Positions 38,333 through 46,535 of a DNA stretch of 64,000 bases are shown here, one piece after another; positions within the stretch are counted from its first letter, which is position 1; every line of letters starts with the position of its first letter. The position numbers and the translations under genes are program-made. The stretch comes from Pseudomonas sp. B20(2017). GTDB lineage: Bacteria > Pseudomonadota > Gammaproteobacteria > Pseudomonadales > Pseudomonadaceae. Location of the stretch: NCBI RefSeq assembly GCF_002113125.1, contig NZ_NEJP01000022.1:1-64000 (forward strand), given 5' to 3'. Below the pieces are notes generated by a model, which was not told the origin of the DNA, did not search any database, and saw only the letters and a program-made list of their open reading frames with translations.

Positions 38333-39426
38333 CAGGCAACCCTCGCGACACGCCGGCCCGGTGCCTGCACCAGACGGCCCTGCGCATCGAACACAAACAG
38401 TTTATGGGTCGGGATATAGATGCGGATCGGCGCATCGACGTCGTATTCGTGAACACCCGGCAGATGCAGCACCAGCAGGAAATGCTCGTTGCGCACGTGG
38501 AGGAAGGTTTCCGAGCCGCTGATCTCCGCCACCTCGACGGTCACCGCCAGTTCCAGGTCGTCATCGTTGCTCGGCACCAGCGAGATGTGGCTCGGGCGCA
38601 CGCCAAAACGGAACTCGCCCTCGCCCACCGGCCGCAGATCGACGTTCAACGGAAAGTGTACGAAGTTGGCGAAACTCACTTCGTTGCCGGCGATGCGTCC
38701 CGGCATCAGATTGATCGGCGGCTCGGAGAACAGTTCGGCCGCCAGCACGGTTTTCGGCTGGTGATAGACCTCGGTCGACGGGCCGCTCTGGATCACCCGG
38801 CCTTCATGAAGAATGGTGGTGGTGCCGCCCAGCGCCAGCGCTTCGTTGGGTTCGGTGGTGGCGTAGATGGCGATGGTGTGGCGTGCCTTGAACAGCTCGC
38901 GCATTTCCTGGCGCAGTTCTTCGCGCAGTTTGTAGTCGAGGTTGACCAGCGGCTCGTCGAACAGAATCAGTTCGGCATCCTTGACCAGCGCCCGGGCCAT
39001 GGCCGTGCGCTGTTGCTGGCCGCCGGAGAGTTCCAGCGGATAGCGCTTCAGAAACTTCTCGATGCGCAGCATCTTCGCGGTTTCCTGCACCTTGCTCTGG
39101 ATCTGCTCGTTGGAGATCCCGGCCTGGCGCAGCGGCGAGGCGATATTCTCGAACACCGTCATGGTCGGGTAATTGATGAACTGCTGATAGACCATCGACA
39201 CGTTGCGCAAACGCACCGGACGCTGGGTGACGTCGACGCCGTTCATCAGGATGCGACCGCTGTCGGGCTTGTCCAGACCGGCCATCAGACGCATCAGACT
39301 GGTCTTGCCGGACAGCGTGCGCCCGAGCAAAACATTGAAGGATCCAGGTTCGAATTTCAGGCTCGCATCGTCGATCCAGGTCTGGCCCTCGACGGTGCGG
39401 CTGACGTGCTCCAGGGTGAGTGACAT
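38332..39426 (-). CDS. glpS: ABC transporter ATP-binding protein, GlpS-like
   Basis: A 364-residue MalK-type ATPase and first gene of the importer operon. Walker A is GRTLSGKT (35-42), the signature is a normal LSGGQQQR, and Walker B is LILFDEPLVNLD. A TOBE-type regulatory domain follows from about residue 240. The ATG at 39426 has only a modest AAGG site. A -24/-12 promoter ends about 45 bp upstream and a sigma-54 activator gene diverges from it, so the operon is probably sigma-54 dependent. Confidence 0.85.
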   Translation of the reverse strand: MSLTLEHVSRTVEGQTWIDDASLKFEPGSFNVLLGRTLSGKTSLMRLMAGLDKPDSGRILMNGVDVTQRPVRLRNVSMVYQQFINYPTMTVFENIASPLRQAGISNEQIQSKVQETAKMLRIEKFLKRYPLELSGGQQQRTAMARALVKDAELILFDEPLVNLDYKLREELRQEMRELFKARHTIAIYATTEPNEALALGGTTTILHEGRVIQSGPSTEVYHQPKTVLAAELFSEPPINLMPGRIAGNEVSFANFVHFPLNVDLRPVGEGEFRFGVRPSHISLVPSNDDDLELAVTVEVAEISGSETFLHVRNEHFLLVLHLPGVHEYDVDAPIRIYIPTHKLFVFDAQGRLVQAPGRRVARVA

Positions 39427-39470
39427 GGCTCGGCCTTTTTATTATTGGAGTCAAGCGACCTGTCCTGTAG

Positions 39471-39486
39471 AGCGACATTCGTGCCA
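39471..39486 (-). promoter_or_regulatory. Sigma-54 (-24/-12) promoter of glpSTPQUV
   Basis: On the minus strand the site reads TGGCACGAATGTCGCT: the GG and GC doublets are exactly 10 bp apart and the -24 element TGGCACG is perfect (consensus TGGCACG-N4-TTGCT; one mismatch in -12). Transcription would start near 39460, giving a 34-nt leader to glpS. The divergent gene at 39790 encodes a sigma-54 activator with an intact GAFTGA loop, which supports the call. The 363-bp glpS/activator spacer holds this site, the dyads at 39543-39620 and a REPIN. Confidence 0.8.
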
Positions 39487-39542
39487 GAAACGGCAAGCCT
39501 TTGATTTACCGTCGAATTCGCTGCAAGCCACGCAAACCGTGG

Positions 39543-39620
39543 TTCGTAGCTGAACACAAATGAACAGTTACGAATGAACAATTGAACAGTCGGGCGATTG
39601 ACAATGAACAATCGTGAACA
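39543..39620. promoter_or_regulatory. Candidate enhancer (UAS) with dyads and six TGAACA hexamers
   Basis: A long imperfect dyad, TTCGTAGCTG-N12-CAGTTACGAA (39543-39574, 9 of 10 paired), is centred about 98 bp upstream of the predicted glpS start. A second dyad, CGATTG-N8-CAATCG (39595-39614), lies near -145. TGAACA occurs at 39551, 39561, 39575, 39583, 39605 and 39615, mostly 10 or 22 bp apart, so on one helix face. These distances suit binding of the divergent sigma-54 activator. Confidence 0.6.
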
Positions 39621-39649
39621 ACACTCTATGGATGCTTTTTGGCACGGAT

Positions 39650-39742
39650 CCTGTGAGAGCGAGCTTGCTCGCGATGGCGGTATGTCATTCACCGTTGATG
39701 TAACTGACACATCGCTATCGCGAGCAAGCTCGCTCCCACAGA
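39650..39742. repeat. REPIN between the glp enhancer and the activator gene
   Basis: Left REP (cctgtgagagcgagcttgct, one substitution GTGAGAG) and right REP (atcgcgagcaagctcgctcc) in inverted orientation, about 45 bp apart. It separates the glpS-side regulatory DNA from the activator's start codon at 39790. Confidence 0.9.
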
Positions 39743-39789
39743 GATCTCAATAACAATAATAAAAATGCTGTATTCAGAGGCTGACTGCC

Positions 39790-41655
39790 ATGGCCGCACC
39801 TGCCCCGCCGCTTTCCCACGATGCGATCGTCCAGGACTCCTGGTCCCGTTGCCGCGCCTTCGGTCTCAATCATCAAAGCGCCCCGGCTTTCGATCAGTTG
39901 CCCGCCGCCGGCATCGCGCAGTTGCTCGACCGTCATCATTCGCTGGTGCAGACCACTCACCAGGAAGTGCTGCCGTATTACGAGAACATCCTGAGCAACT
40001 CCAACTGCCTGATCATGCTGGCCGACAATCAGGGCCAGGTGCTGACTTCCTGGGGTACACAGCGCTTCATCGAGCCGAACCTGGCGCGCGGTTTTCAGGC
40101 CGGCGCCAGTTGGATCGAACGCGCCAGCGGCACCAACGCCATCGGCACGGCGCTGGCCTGCGAGCAGGCGGTGCACATCGAACACGATGAACACTTTCTC
40201 AAGGCCAACCGTTTCATGACCGGTTCCGCCGCGCCGATTTTCGATGCCGAGCGCAAGGTCATCGCCGTGCTCGATGTGTCCAGCGACAGTTATCTGCCGC
40301 CGTCGCACACCCTCGGCATGGTCAAGATGATGAGCCAGACCGTGGAAAACCGACTGATCCTCAACCTGTTCCACGGCCAGCACTTTCAACTGACCTTCAA
40401 CACCGGGTTGAACAACCTCGACAGCCAATGGGCCGGGCTGCTGATCTTTGATGAGAGCGGTCAGGTGCTGTCGGCCAACCGCCGGGCCGACAATCTGTTG
40501 GGTGTGCGGTTGTCGCGGGTCAGTGTTGAAAGCCTGTTCAAGGTGTCGTTGCTGGAGTTGATCAATCAGCCGGACGGATTGCCGTTCGCCTTGCAGACTT
40601 CCGGGCGCAATCGTTTCCAGTGTTTGTTGAAACGGCCTAAACAGGCGCCGATTCAGGCGCGCGTCTTCACTGAAACAAGAACCGCTGAAGCCAGAACAGC
40701 CGAACCGAAAATTGCCGTACCGACGGCCATCAGCCTGAGCACGCTGCACTTCGGCGACAGCCGCGTGGAAAAAGCCGTGCGCCAGGCCGAGCGGCTGCTG
40801 GAAAAGGACATTCCGCTGCTGATTCACGGGGAAACCGGGGTCGGCAAGGAAGTCTTCGTCAAGGCCCTGCACCAGGCCAGCTCCCGCAGCAAACAGGCGT
40901 TCATCGCCGTCAACTGCGCGGCGATCCCCGCCGAACTGGTGGAGTCGGAGCTGTTCGGCTACGAGAAAGGCGCATTCACCGGCGCCAACCAGAAAGGCAG
41001 CATCGGCCTGATCCGCAAGGCCGACAAAGGCACGCTGTTCCTCGATGAAATCGGCGACATGCCACTGCCGACCCAGGCCCGCCTGTTGCGGGTGTTGCAG
41101 GAGCGCTGCGTGCAACCGGTGGGCAGCAGCGAGCTGTTTCCGGTGGATCTGCGGATCATCTCAGCCACCAACCGCTCGCTCAGGGAACAGGTGCAACTGG
41201 GGCGCTTTCGCGAAGATCTGTACTACCGCATCGGCGGTTTGACCCTGGAATTGCCACCGCTACGCGAGCGCAGCGACAAGCAGGCGCTGTTCAAACGGTT
41301 GTGGGAACAACATCGCGAGCCGTCGCAGTGGGCGGGATTGAGTCGCGAGGTGCTGGAACTGTTTGAACGGCACCCGTGGCCGGGCAATCTGCGTCAGGTC
41401 AGCAGTGTGATGCAGGTGGCACTGGCGATGGCCGAGGAACAACCGATTCGACCCGAGCATTTGCCGGACGACTTTTTTGTCGATCTGGAGATGGAGCCAG
41501 TAGAGGTGGCCGAGCCGTTGGGCATCGATCTGAACGATGCCGAGGCGTTGAACCGGGAGTTGCAGCTGGCCGGGGGCAATATTTCCCATCTGGCGCGAAG
41601 GTTGGGGGTGAGCCGCAATACCCTCTACAAGCGATTGCGGCAACTTGAGAACTGA
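39790..41655 (+). CDS. Sigma-54-dependent transcriptional activator, AcoR family
   Basis: A 621-residue enhancer-binding protein. A GAF-type sensor lies at about 75-190 and a PAS-like segment at about 220-290. The AAA+ domain has Walker A GETGVGKE at 347, the GAFTGA sigma-54 contact loop at 394, Walker B GTLFLDEIGDMP and the arginine-finger region. A Fis-type HTH (NISHLARRLGVSRNTLYKRL) is at 597-616. This is the AcoR architecture, with a small-molecule GAF sensor rather than a phosphoacceptor. It is divergent from glpSTPQUV and probably activates it. The effector is unknown. AGAGG precedes the ATG. Confidence 0.9.
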   Translation: MAAPAPPLSHDAIVQDSWSRCRAFGLNHQSAPAFDQLPAAGIAQLLDRHHSLVQTTHQEVLPYYENILSNSNCLIMLADNQGQVLTSWGTQRFIEPNLARGFQAGASWIERASGTNAIGTALACEQAVHIEHDEHFLKANRFMTGSAAPIFDAERKVIAVLDVSSDSYLPPSHTLGMVKMMSQTVENRLILNLFHGQHFQLTFNTGLNNLDSQWAGLLIFDESGQVLSANRRADNLLGVRLSRVSVESLFKVSLLELINQPDGLPFALQTSGRNRFQCLLKRPKQAPIQARVFTETRTAEARTAEPKIAVPTAISLSTLHFGDSRVEKAVRQAERLLEKDIPLLIHGETGVGKEVFVKALHQASSRSKQAFIAVNCAAIPAELVESELFGYEKGAFTGANQKGSIGLIRKADKGTLFLDEIGDMPLPTQARLLRVLQERCVQPVGSSELFPVDLRIISATNRSLREQVQLGRFREDLYYRIGGLTLELPPLRERSDKQALFKRLWEQHREPSQWAGLSREVLELFERHPWPGNLRQVSSVMQVALAMAEEQPIRPEHLPDDFFVDLEMEPVEVAEPLGIDLNDAEALNRELQLAGGNISHLARRLGVSRNTLYKRLRQLEN

Positions 41656-41666
41656 GCACCCCACGT

Positions 41667-41697
41667 GATCATTCCCACGCTCTGCGTGGGAACGATC
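41667..41697. repeat. Second palindromic repeat family, single copy
   Basis: gatcaTTCCCACGC-tct-GCGTGGGAAcgatc: a 14-bp stem with one mismatch and a 3-nt loop. It lies between the convergent ends of the activator gene and cysS, next to a separate terminator. Related copies are at 46409 and 60243. Confidence 0.85.
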
Positions 41698-41735
41698 ATG
41701 TCGAGTCGTCGAACGATCAATCGGTCAGAAAAACA

Positions 41736-41758
41736 AAAACCCGCACAAGGCGGGTTTT
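41736..41758. terminator. Bidirectional terminator between the activator gene and cysS
   Basis: A 9-bp stem (aaaacccgc / gcgggtttt) with a 5-nt acaag loop, flanked by an A-run to the left and T-rich sequence to the right. It can therefore stop transcription from both convergent genes. Confidence 0.85.
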
Positions 41759-41778
41759 GTTTGTAACAGGTGCAGCAA

Positions 41779-43161
41779 TCAGTCAGCCAGACGCCAGGTC
41801 GTGCCGCCCTTGCCGTCTTCCAGCACCACGCCCATGGCGGTGAGCTGGTCGCGGATGCGGTCGGATTCGGCCCAGTCCTTGCCGGCACGTGCCGCCAGAC
41901 GCGCAGCGATCAGCGCCTCGACTTCGGCTGCATCGACACGCCCTTCGGCGCCGGCCTGCAGGAAGTCATCGGCTTCGAGCTGCAACACACCCAGCACGCT
42001 GGCCAGTTCTTTCAGGCGCGCCGCCAGACCGGCGGCTGCATCGAGATCGCTCTCGCGCAGGCGGTTGATCTCACGCACCATCTCGAACAGCACCGCGCAG
42101 GCTTCCGGCGTGCCGAAGTCGTCGTTCATCACCGTGGTGAAACGCTCGACGAACGCTTCGCCGCCAGCCGGCGCCACGTTGGGCAGGCCTTTCAACGCGT
42201 GGTAGAAACGCTCCAGTGCGCCCTTGGCGTCCTTGAGGTTGTCTTCCGAGTAGTTGATCGCGCTGCGGTAGTGGCTCGACACCAGCAGGTAACGCACGAC
42301 TTCCGGGTGGTACTTGTCGAGCACGTCGCGAATGGTGAAGAAGTTGTTCAAGGACTTGGACATCTTCTCGCCATTGATACGGATCATGCCGCAATGCATC
42401 CACGCGTTGGCGTAGGTCTTGCCGGTGGCCGCTTCGCTCTGGGCGATTTCGTTTTCGTGGTGCGGGAACTCGAGGTCGCTGCCGCCGCCATGAATGTCGA
42501 AGGTCTCACCGAGGCAGCAGGTGGACATCACCGAGCACTCGATGTGCCAGCCCGGACGCCCGGCGCCCCACGGCGATTCCCAGCTCGGCTCACCCGGCTT
42601 GACGCCTTTCCACAGCACGAAGTCCAGCGGATCTTCCTTGGCTTCGTCGACCTCGATCCGCGCACCGATGCGCAGGTCTTCGATCTTCTTGCGCGACAGC
42701 TTGCCGTAGCCCATGAACTTGCCGACGCGGTAGTACACGTCGCCATTGCCCGGGGCGTAGGCGTAACCCTTGTCGATCAGGGTCTGGATCATCGCGTGCA
42801 TGCCAGGGATGTGATCCGTGGCGCGCGGCTCCATGTCCGGCTTCTTGATGTTCAGGCGCGCTTCGTCTTCGTGCATCGCCGCGATCATGCGTTCGGTCAA
42901 CGCTTCGAACGACTCGCCGTTCTCGTTGGCCCGGTTGATGATCTTGTCGTCGATGTCGGTGATGTTGCGCACGTAGGTCAGGTCATAACCGCTGAACCGC
43001 AACCAGCGGGTCACCAGGTCGAACGCGACCATGCTGCGGCCGTGGCCCAGGTGGCAGTAGTCGTACACGGTCATCCCGCAGACGTACATGCGCACCTTGT
43101 TGCCATCCAGCGGCTTGAAGACTTCTTTGCTCTTGGTGAGCGTGTTGTAGATCGTAAGCAC
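41779..43161 (-). CDS. cysS: Cysteinyl-tRNA synthetase
   Basis: A 460-residue class I synthetase charging tRNA-Cys. Zinc ligand C28 lies in YVCGMTVYD, the HIGH motif is HLGH (37-40) and KMSKS is intact (EKMSKSLNN, about residue 266). CSVMSTCCLGETFDIHGGGSDLEFPHHENE carries the other zinc ligands. It lies 20 bp downstream of glnS in the same direction, and the two probably form one transcript. Confidence 0.97.
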   Translation of the reverse strand: MLTIYNTLTKSKEVFKPLDGNKVRMYVCGMTVYDYCHLGHGRSMVAFDLVTRWLRFSGYDLTYVRNITDIDDKIINRANENGESFEALTERMIAAMHEDEARLNIKKPDMEPRATDHIPGMHAMIQTLIDKGYAYAPGNGDVYYRVGKFMGYGKLSRKKIEDLRIGARIEVDEAKEDPLDFVLWKGVKPGEPSWESPWGAGRPGWHIECSVMSTCCLGETFDIHGGGSDLEFPHHENEIAQSEAATGKTYANAWMHCGMIRINGEKMSKSLNNFFTIRDVLDKYHPEVVRYLLVSSHYRSAINYSEDNLKDAKGALERFYHALKGLPNVAPAGGEAFVERFTTVMNDDFGTPEACAVLFEMVREINRLRESDLDAAAGLAARLKELASVLGVLQLEADDFLQAGAEGRVDAAEVEALIAARLAARAGKDWAESDRIRDQLTAMGVVLEDGKGGTTWRLAD

Positions 43162-43181
43162 GGTGTTTCCTTAAGACTTGA

Positions 43182-44882
43182 TCACTGGCCCCACGAATCG
43201 CGCAGGGTCACGGTACGATTGAATACCGGCTGACCTGGTTTCGAGTCCTTGATATCCGCGACGAAGTAGCCTTCGCGCTCGAACTGGAAACGGTCTTCCG
43301 GCTGTGCATTGCCCAGCGAGGGTTCAGCACGACAACCGGTCAGCACTTGCAGTGAGTCAGGGTTGATGTTGTCCAGGAAACTCGCGCTGTCCTCGGCCTT
43401 CTCCGGGTTCGGAGAACGGAACAGGCGATCGTACAGACGCACTTCGCACTCGATGCTGGCAGCGGCCGGCACCCAGTGAATCACGCCCTTGACCTTGCGG
43501 CCTTCAGGGTTCTTGCCCAGGGTGTCCGGATCGTACGAGCAACGCAGCTCGACGATGTTGCCGTCGGCGTCCTTGATCGCTTCGTCGGCACGGATCACGT
43601 AGCTGCCGCGCAGACGTACTTCGCCGTTCGGCTCCAGGCGCTTGTAGCCTTTTGGCGGCTCTTCCATGAAGTCATCGCGGTCGATGTAGATTTCACGGGC
43701 GAACGGCAGCTGGCGCACGCCGAGTTCTTCTTTCTGCGGATGACGCGGCAGTTCGAGGTTCTCGACCTGGTCTTCCGGGTAGTTGGTGATCACGACTCTC
43801 AACGGACGCAGCACGCACATGGCGCGCGGGGCGTTGGCGTCCAGATCCTGACGGATGCTGAACTCGAGCATGCCGAAGTCGACCACGCCGTCGGAACGGT
43901 TGGTGCCGATCATCTCGCAGAAGTTGCGGATCGACGCCGGGGTGTAGCCACGACGGCGGAAGCCCGACAGCGTCGACATGCGCGGATCGTCCCAGCCGTT
44001 GACGTGTTTCTCGTCAACCAGTTGCTTGAGCTTGCGCTTGCTGGTGATGGTGTAGTTGAGGTTCAGACGGCTGAATTCGTACTGACGCGGACGCGCCGGC
44101 ACTGGCAGTGCGTCGAGGAACCACTCGTACAGCGGACGATGGCTTTCGAACTCCAGGGTGCAGATCGAGTGAGTGATGCCTTCGATGGCGTCCGACTGAC
44201 CGTGGGTGAAGTCGTAGTTCGGGTAGATGCACCACTTGTCACCGGTCTGATGGTGATGGGCGTGGCGGATGCGGTACATGATCGGGTCGCGCAGGTTCAT
44301 GTTCGGCGAGGCCATGTCGATCTTGGCACGCAGTACGCGGGCACCGTCCGGGAACTCGCCTGCGCGCATGCGGGCGAACCAGTCCAGGTTCTCTTCCACC
44401 GAACGGTCGCGGAACGGGCTGTTCTTGCCCGGCTCGGTCAGACTGCCGCGGTATTCCTTGGCTTGCTCAGGGGTCAGGTCGTCGACGTAGGCCTTGCCGG
44501 CCTTGATCAGCTCTACCGCCCAGTCGTGCAATTGGTCGAAGTATTGCGAGGCGTAGCGCACTTCGCCGGACCATTCGAAGCCCAGCCATTTGACGTCGCT
44601 TTCGATCGCGTCGATGTATTCCTGGTCTTCCTTGGCCGGGTTGGTGTCGTCGAAACGCAGATGAGTAACGCCGCCGAACTCCTGGGCCAGGCCGAAGTTC
44701 ACGCAGATCGACTTGGCGTGACCGATGTGCAGGTAGCCGTTGGGCTCAGGCGGGAAACGGGTGACGATCTGCGTGTGCTTACCCGAGTCCAGGTCCGCCT
44801 GGATGATCGGGCGCAGGAAATTGACCGGCGTGACAGGGCCGGTCTTGGAATTCGAGGTAGGGTCGACAGTGGGCTTGCTCAT
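43182..44882 (-). CDS. glnS: Glutaminyl-tRNA synthetase
   Basis: A 566-residue class I synthetase for tRNA-Gln. HIGH is at 52-55 (GYLHIGHAKS), and the KMSKS-equivalent is DPRMSTLSGFRRRG, as in the GlnRS family. The anticodon-binding beta-barrels follow (NYPEDQVENLELPRHPQ onward). The start at 44882 (MSKPTVDPTSNSKTG) has AAGGA 6 bp upstream; more upstream in-frame starts would add 75 residues with no family counterpart. A TATGAT -10-like sequence lies upstream on the minus strand. It is divergent from ppiB. Confidence 0.96.
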   Translation of the reverse strand: MSKPTVDPTSNSKTGPVTPVNFLRPIIQADLDSGKHTQIVTRFPPEPNGYLHIGHAKSICVNFGLAQEFGGVTHLRFDDTNPAKEDQEYIDAIESDVKWLGFEWSGEVRYASQYFDQLHDWAVELIKAGKAYVDDLTPEQAKEYRGSLTEPGKNSPFRDRSVEENLDWFARMRAGEFPDGARVLRAKIDMASPNMNLRDPIMYRIRHAHHHQTGDKWCIYPNYDFTHGQSDAIEGITHSICTLEFESHRPLYEWFLDALPVPARPRQYEFSRLNLNYTITSKRKLKQLVDEKHVNGWDDPRMSTLSGFRRRGYTPASIRNFCEMIGTNRSDGVVDFGMLEFSIRQDLDANAPRAMCVLRPLRVVITNYPEDQVENLELPRHPQKEELGVRQLPFAREIYIDRDDFMEEPPKGYKRLEPNGEVRLRGSYVIRADEAIKDADGNIVELRCSYDPDTLGKNPEGRKVKGVIHWVPAAASIECEVRLYDRLFRSPNPEKAEDSASFLDNINPDSLQVLTGCRAEPSLGNAQPEDRFQFEREGYFVADIKDSKPGQPVFNRTVTLRDSWGQ

Positions 44883-45151
44883 AGGATCCTTGAACGTACA
44901 GTGCGCGGCCGGAACACGGGCCTGACAAAACAAAGCCGCTATCATAGCCGATGCTGTCAAGCCCCTGACAGAGCGGGGCTTAAAAGGAATGCATTTAATC
45001 GCCGGGTTTTGAAAAACAGCCTCGAAATTCGCGCCTGTCACGCTAAACTGCGCACCTTGGCCCTCACGGGCTGAACCGGTACGGGGCCCAAATGTCCCAA
45101 TACCCACGAATTCCTTATAAAACGCGCTTCAACTTATAAAGAGTAACGATC

Positions 45152-45658
45152 ATGACTCAAGTTAAATTGACCACCAACTTCGGTGACATCGTCCTGCAAC
45201 TGGACGCTGAAAAGGCGCCGGTCACCACCGCCAACTTCATCGAATACGTTAAAAAGGGTCACTACGAGAACGTCGTGTTCCACCGCGTCATCAAAGGCTT
45301 CATGATCCAGGGCGGCGGTTTCGAGCCAGGCATGAAAGAAAAGAAAGACAAGAGCCCGAGCATCCAGAACGAAGCCGACAACGGTCTGAAGAACGACAAG
45401 TACACCATCGCCATGGCCCGTACCATGGACCCGCATTCGGCTTCGGCGCAGTTCTTCATCAACGCCTCCGACAACAGCTTCCTGAACCACACTGCCAAGA
45501 CCGCTCAGGGCTGGGGTTATGCCGTGTTCGGTAAAGTGGTTGCGGGCACCGACGTTGTCGACAAGATCGAAGGCGTTTCCACCACGTCCAAGGCAGGCCA
45601 CCAGGACGTACCAGCAGACGACGTGATCATCGAGAAAGCCGAGATCATCGAAGCGTGA
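45152..45658 (+). CDS. ppiB: Peptidyl-prolyl cis-trans isomerase B (cyclophilin)
   Basis: A 168-residue cytoplasmic cyclophilin without signal peptide. The FHRVIKGFMIQGGGFEPG block contains catalytic Arg and Phe/Met/Gln residues, and SASAQFFIN forms the proline pocket. AAAGAG precedes the ATG. Its TGA overlaps the GTG start of lpxH (GTGA), so the two genes are coupled. Confidence 0.96.
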   Translation: MTQVKLTTNFGDIVLQLDAEKAPVTTANFIEYVKKGHYENVVFHRVIKGFMIQGGGFEPGMKEKKDKSPSIQNEADNGLKNDKYTIAMARTMDPHSASAQFFINASDNSFLNHTAKTAQGWGYAVFGKVVAGTDVVDKIEGVSTTSKAGHQDVPADDVIIEKAEIIEA

Positions 45659-46410
45659 TATTGCTGATTTCAGACTTGCATCTGGAAGAGGAGCGCCCGG
45701 ACATTACCCGGGCGTTTCTGGATTTGCTCGCCGGACGCGCCCGCTCGGCGAGTGCGTTGTACATTCTGGGCGACTTTTTCGAGGCGTGGATTGGCGACGA
45801 CGCCATGACCCCTTTCCAGCGTTCCATCTGCCAGGCCCTGCGCGAACTCAGCGACAGTGGCACGGCCATTTTTCTGATGCACGGCAATCGCGACTTCATG
45901 CTCGGCAAAGCCTTCTGCAAACAGGCCGGCTGCACGCTGTTGAAGGACCCGAGTGTCGTGCAGTTTTACGGCGAGCCGGTGTTGCTGATGCACGGCGACA
46001 GCCTGTGCACCCGCGACGAAGCCTATATGAAGCTGCGCCGTTACCTGCGCAACCCGCTCAGCCTGTTCATCCTGCGCAACCTGCCCTTGCGCACCCGCCA
46101 CAAACTGGCGCGCAAGTTGCGAAGCGAAAGCCGGGCGCAGACGCGGATGAAGGCCAATGACATCGTCGATGTCACGCCGGAGGAAATTCCGCGGATCATG
46201 CAGGAATACGGGGTAAAAACCCTGGTTCACGGGCACACCCATCGCCCGGCGATCCACAAGTTGCAGATCGGCGATCAGGCAGCGAAGCGGATTGTGCTGG
46301 GGGATTGGGATCGTCAGGGCTGGGCGTTGCAGGTGGATGAGAACGGGTTTGCATTGGCGCCGTTCGACTTCGCGCCGCCGCCCTCACTGCCCGCCACCGC
46401 CACCGTCTGA
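45655..46410 (+). CDS. lpxH: UDP-2,3-diacylglucosamine diphosphatase LpxH
   Basis: A lipid A pathway enzyme that cleaves UDP-2,3-diacylglucosamine to lipid X plus UMP at the inner membrane surface. The 251-residue calcineurin-fold protein has all metal motifs: D7-L-H9 (SDLHLEEE), GDFFEAWIGDD, HGNRDFM, and GHTHRP at about 193-198. It starts with GTG at 45655, overlapping the ppiB stop. It is about 10 residues longer than typical LpxH at the C-terminus (FAPPPSLPATATV). Its last codons run into a palindromic repeat. Confidence 0.95.
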   Translation: MILLISDLHLEEERPDITRAFLDLLAGRARSASALYILGDFFEAWIGDDAMTPFQRSICQALRELSDSGTAIFLMHGNRDFMLGKAFCKQAGCTLLKDPSVVQFYGEPVLLMHGDSLCTRDEAYMKLRRYLRNPLSLFILRNLPLRTRHKLARKLRSESRAQTRMKANDIVDVTPEEIPRIMQEYGVKTLVHGHTHRPAIHKLQIGDQAAKRIVLGDWDRQGWALQVDENGFALAPFDFAPPPSLPATATV

Positions 46411-46519
46411 TCGTTCCCACGCTCTGCGTGGGAATGCAGCCCGGGACGCTCCGCGTCCCATGCCGAAGCGGACGCGGAGCGTCCATTGAGGCATTCCCAC
46501 GCAGAGCGTGGGAACGATC
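46409..46519. repeat. Second palindromic repeat family, inverted doublet
   Basis: Perfect 29-bp inverted arms (46409-46437 and 46491-46519), each itself a TTCCCACGC/GCGTGGGAA hairpin, enclose two smaller inverted units (gggacgctccgcgtccc; ggacgcggagcgtcc). The whole forms a large cruciform-like structure, organised like a REPIN but unrelated in sequence. It lies between the convergent lpxH and emrB-type genes and begins within the lpxH stop codon. Confidence 0.9.
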
Positions 46520-46535
46520 TTGCGCGACCCCGGAC

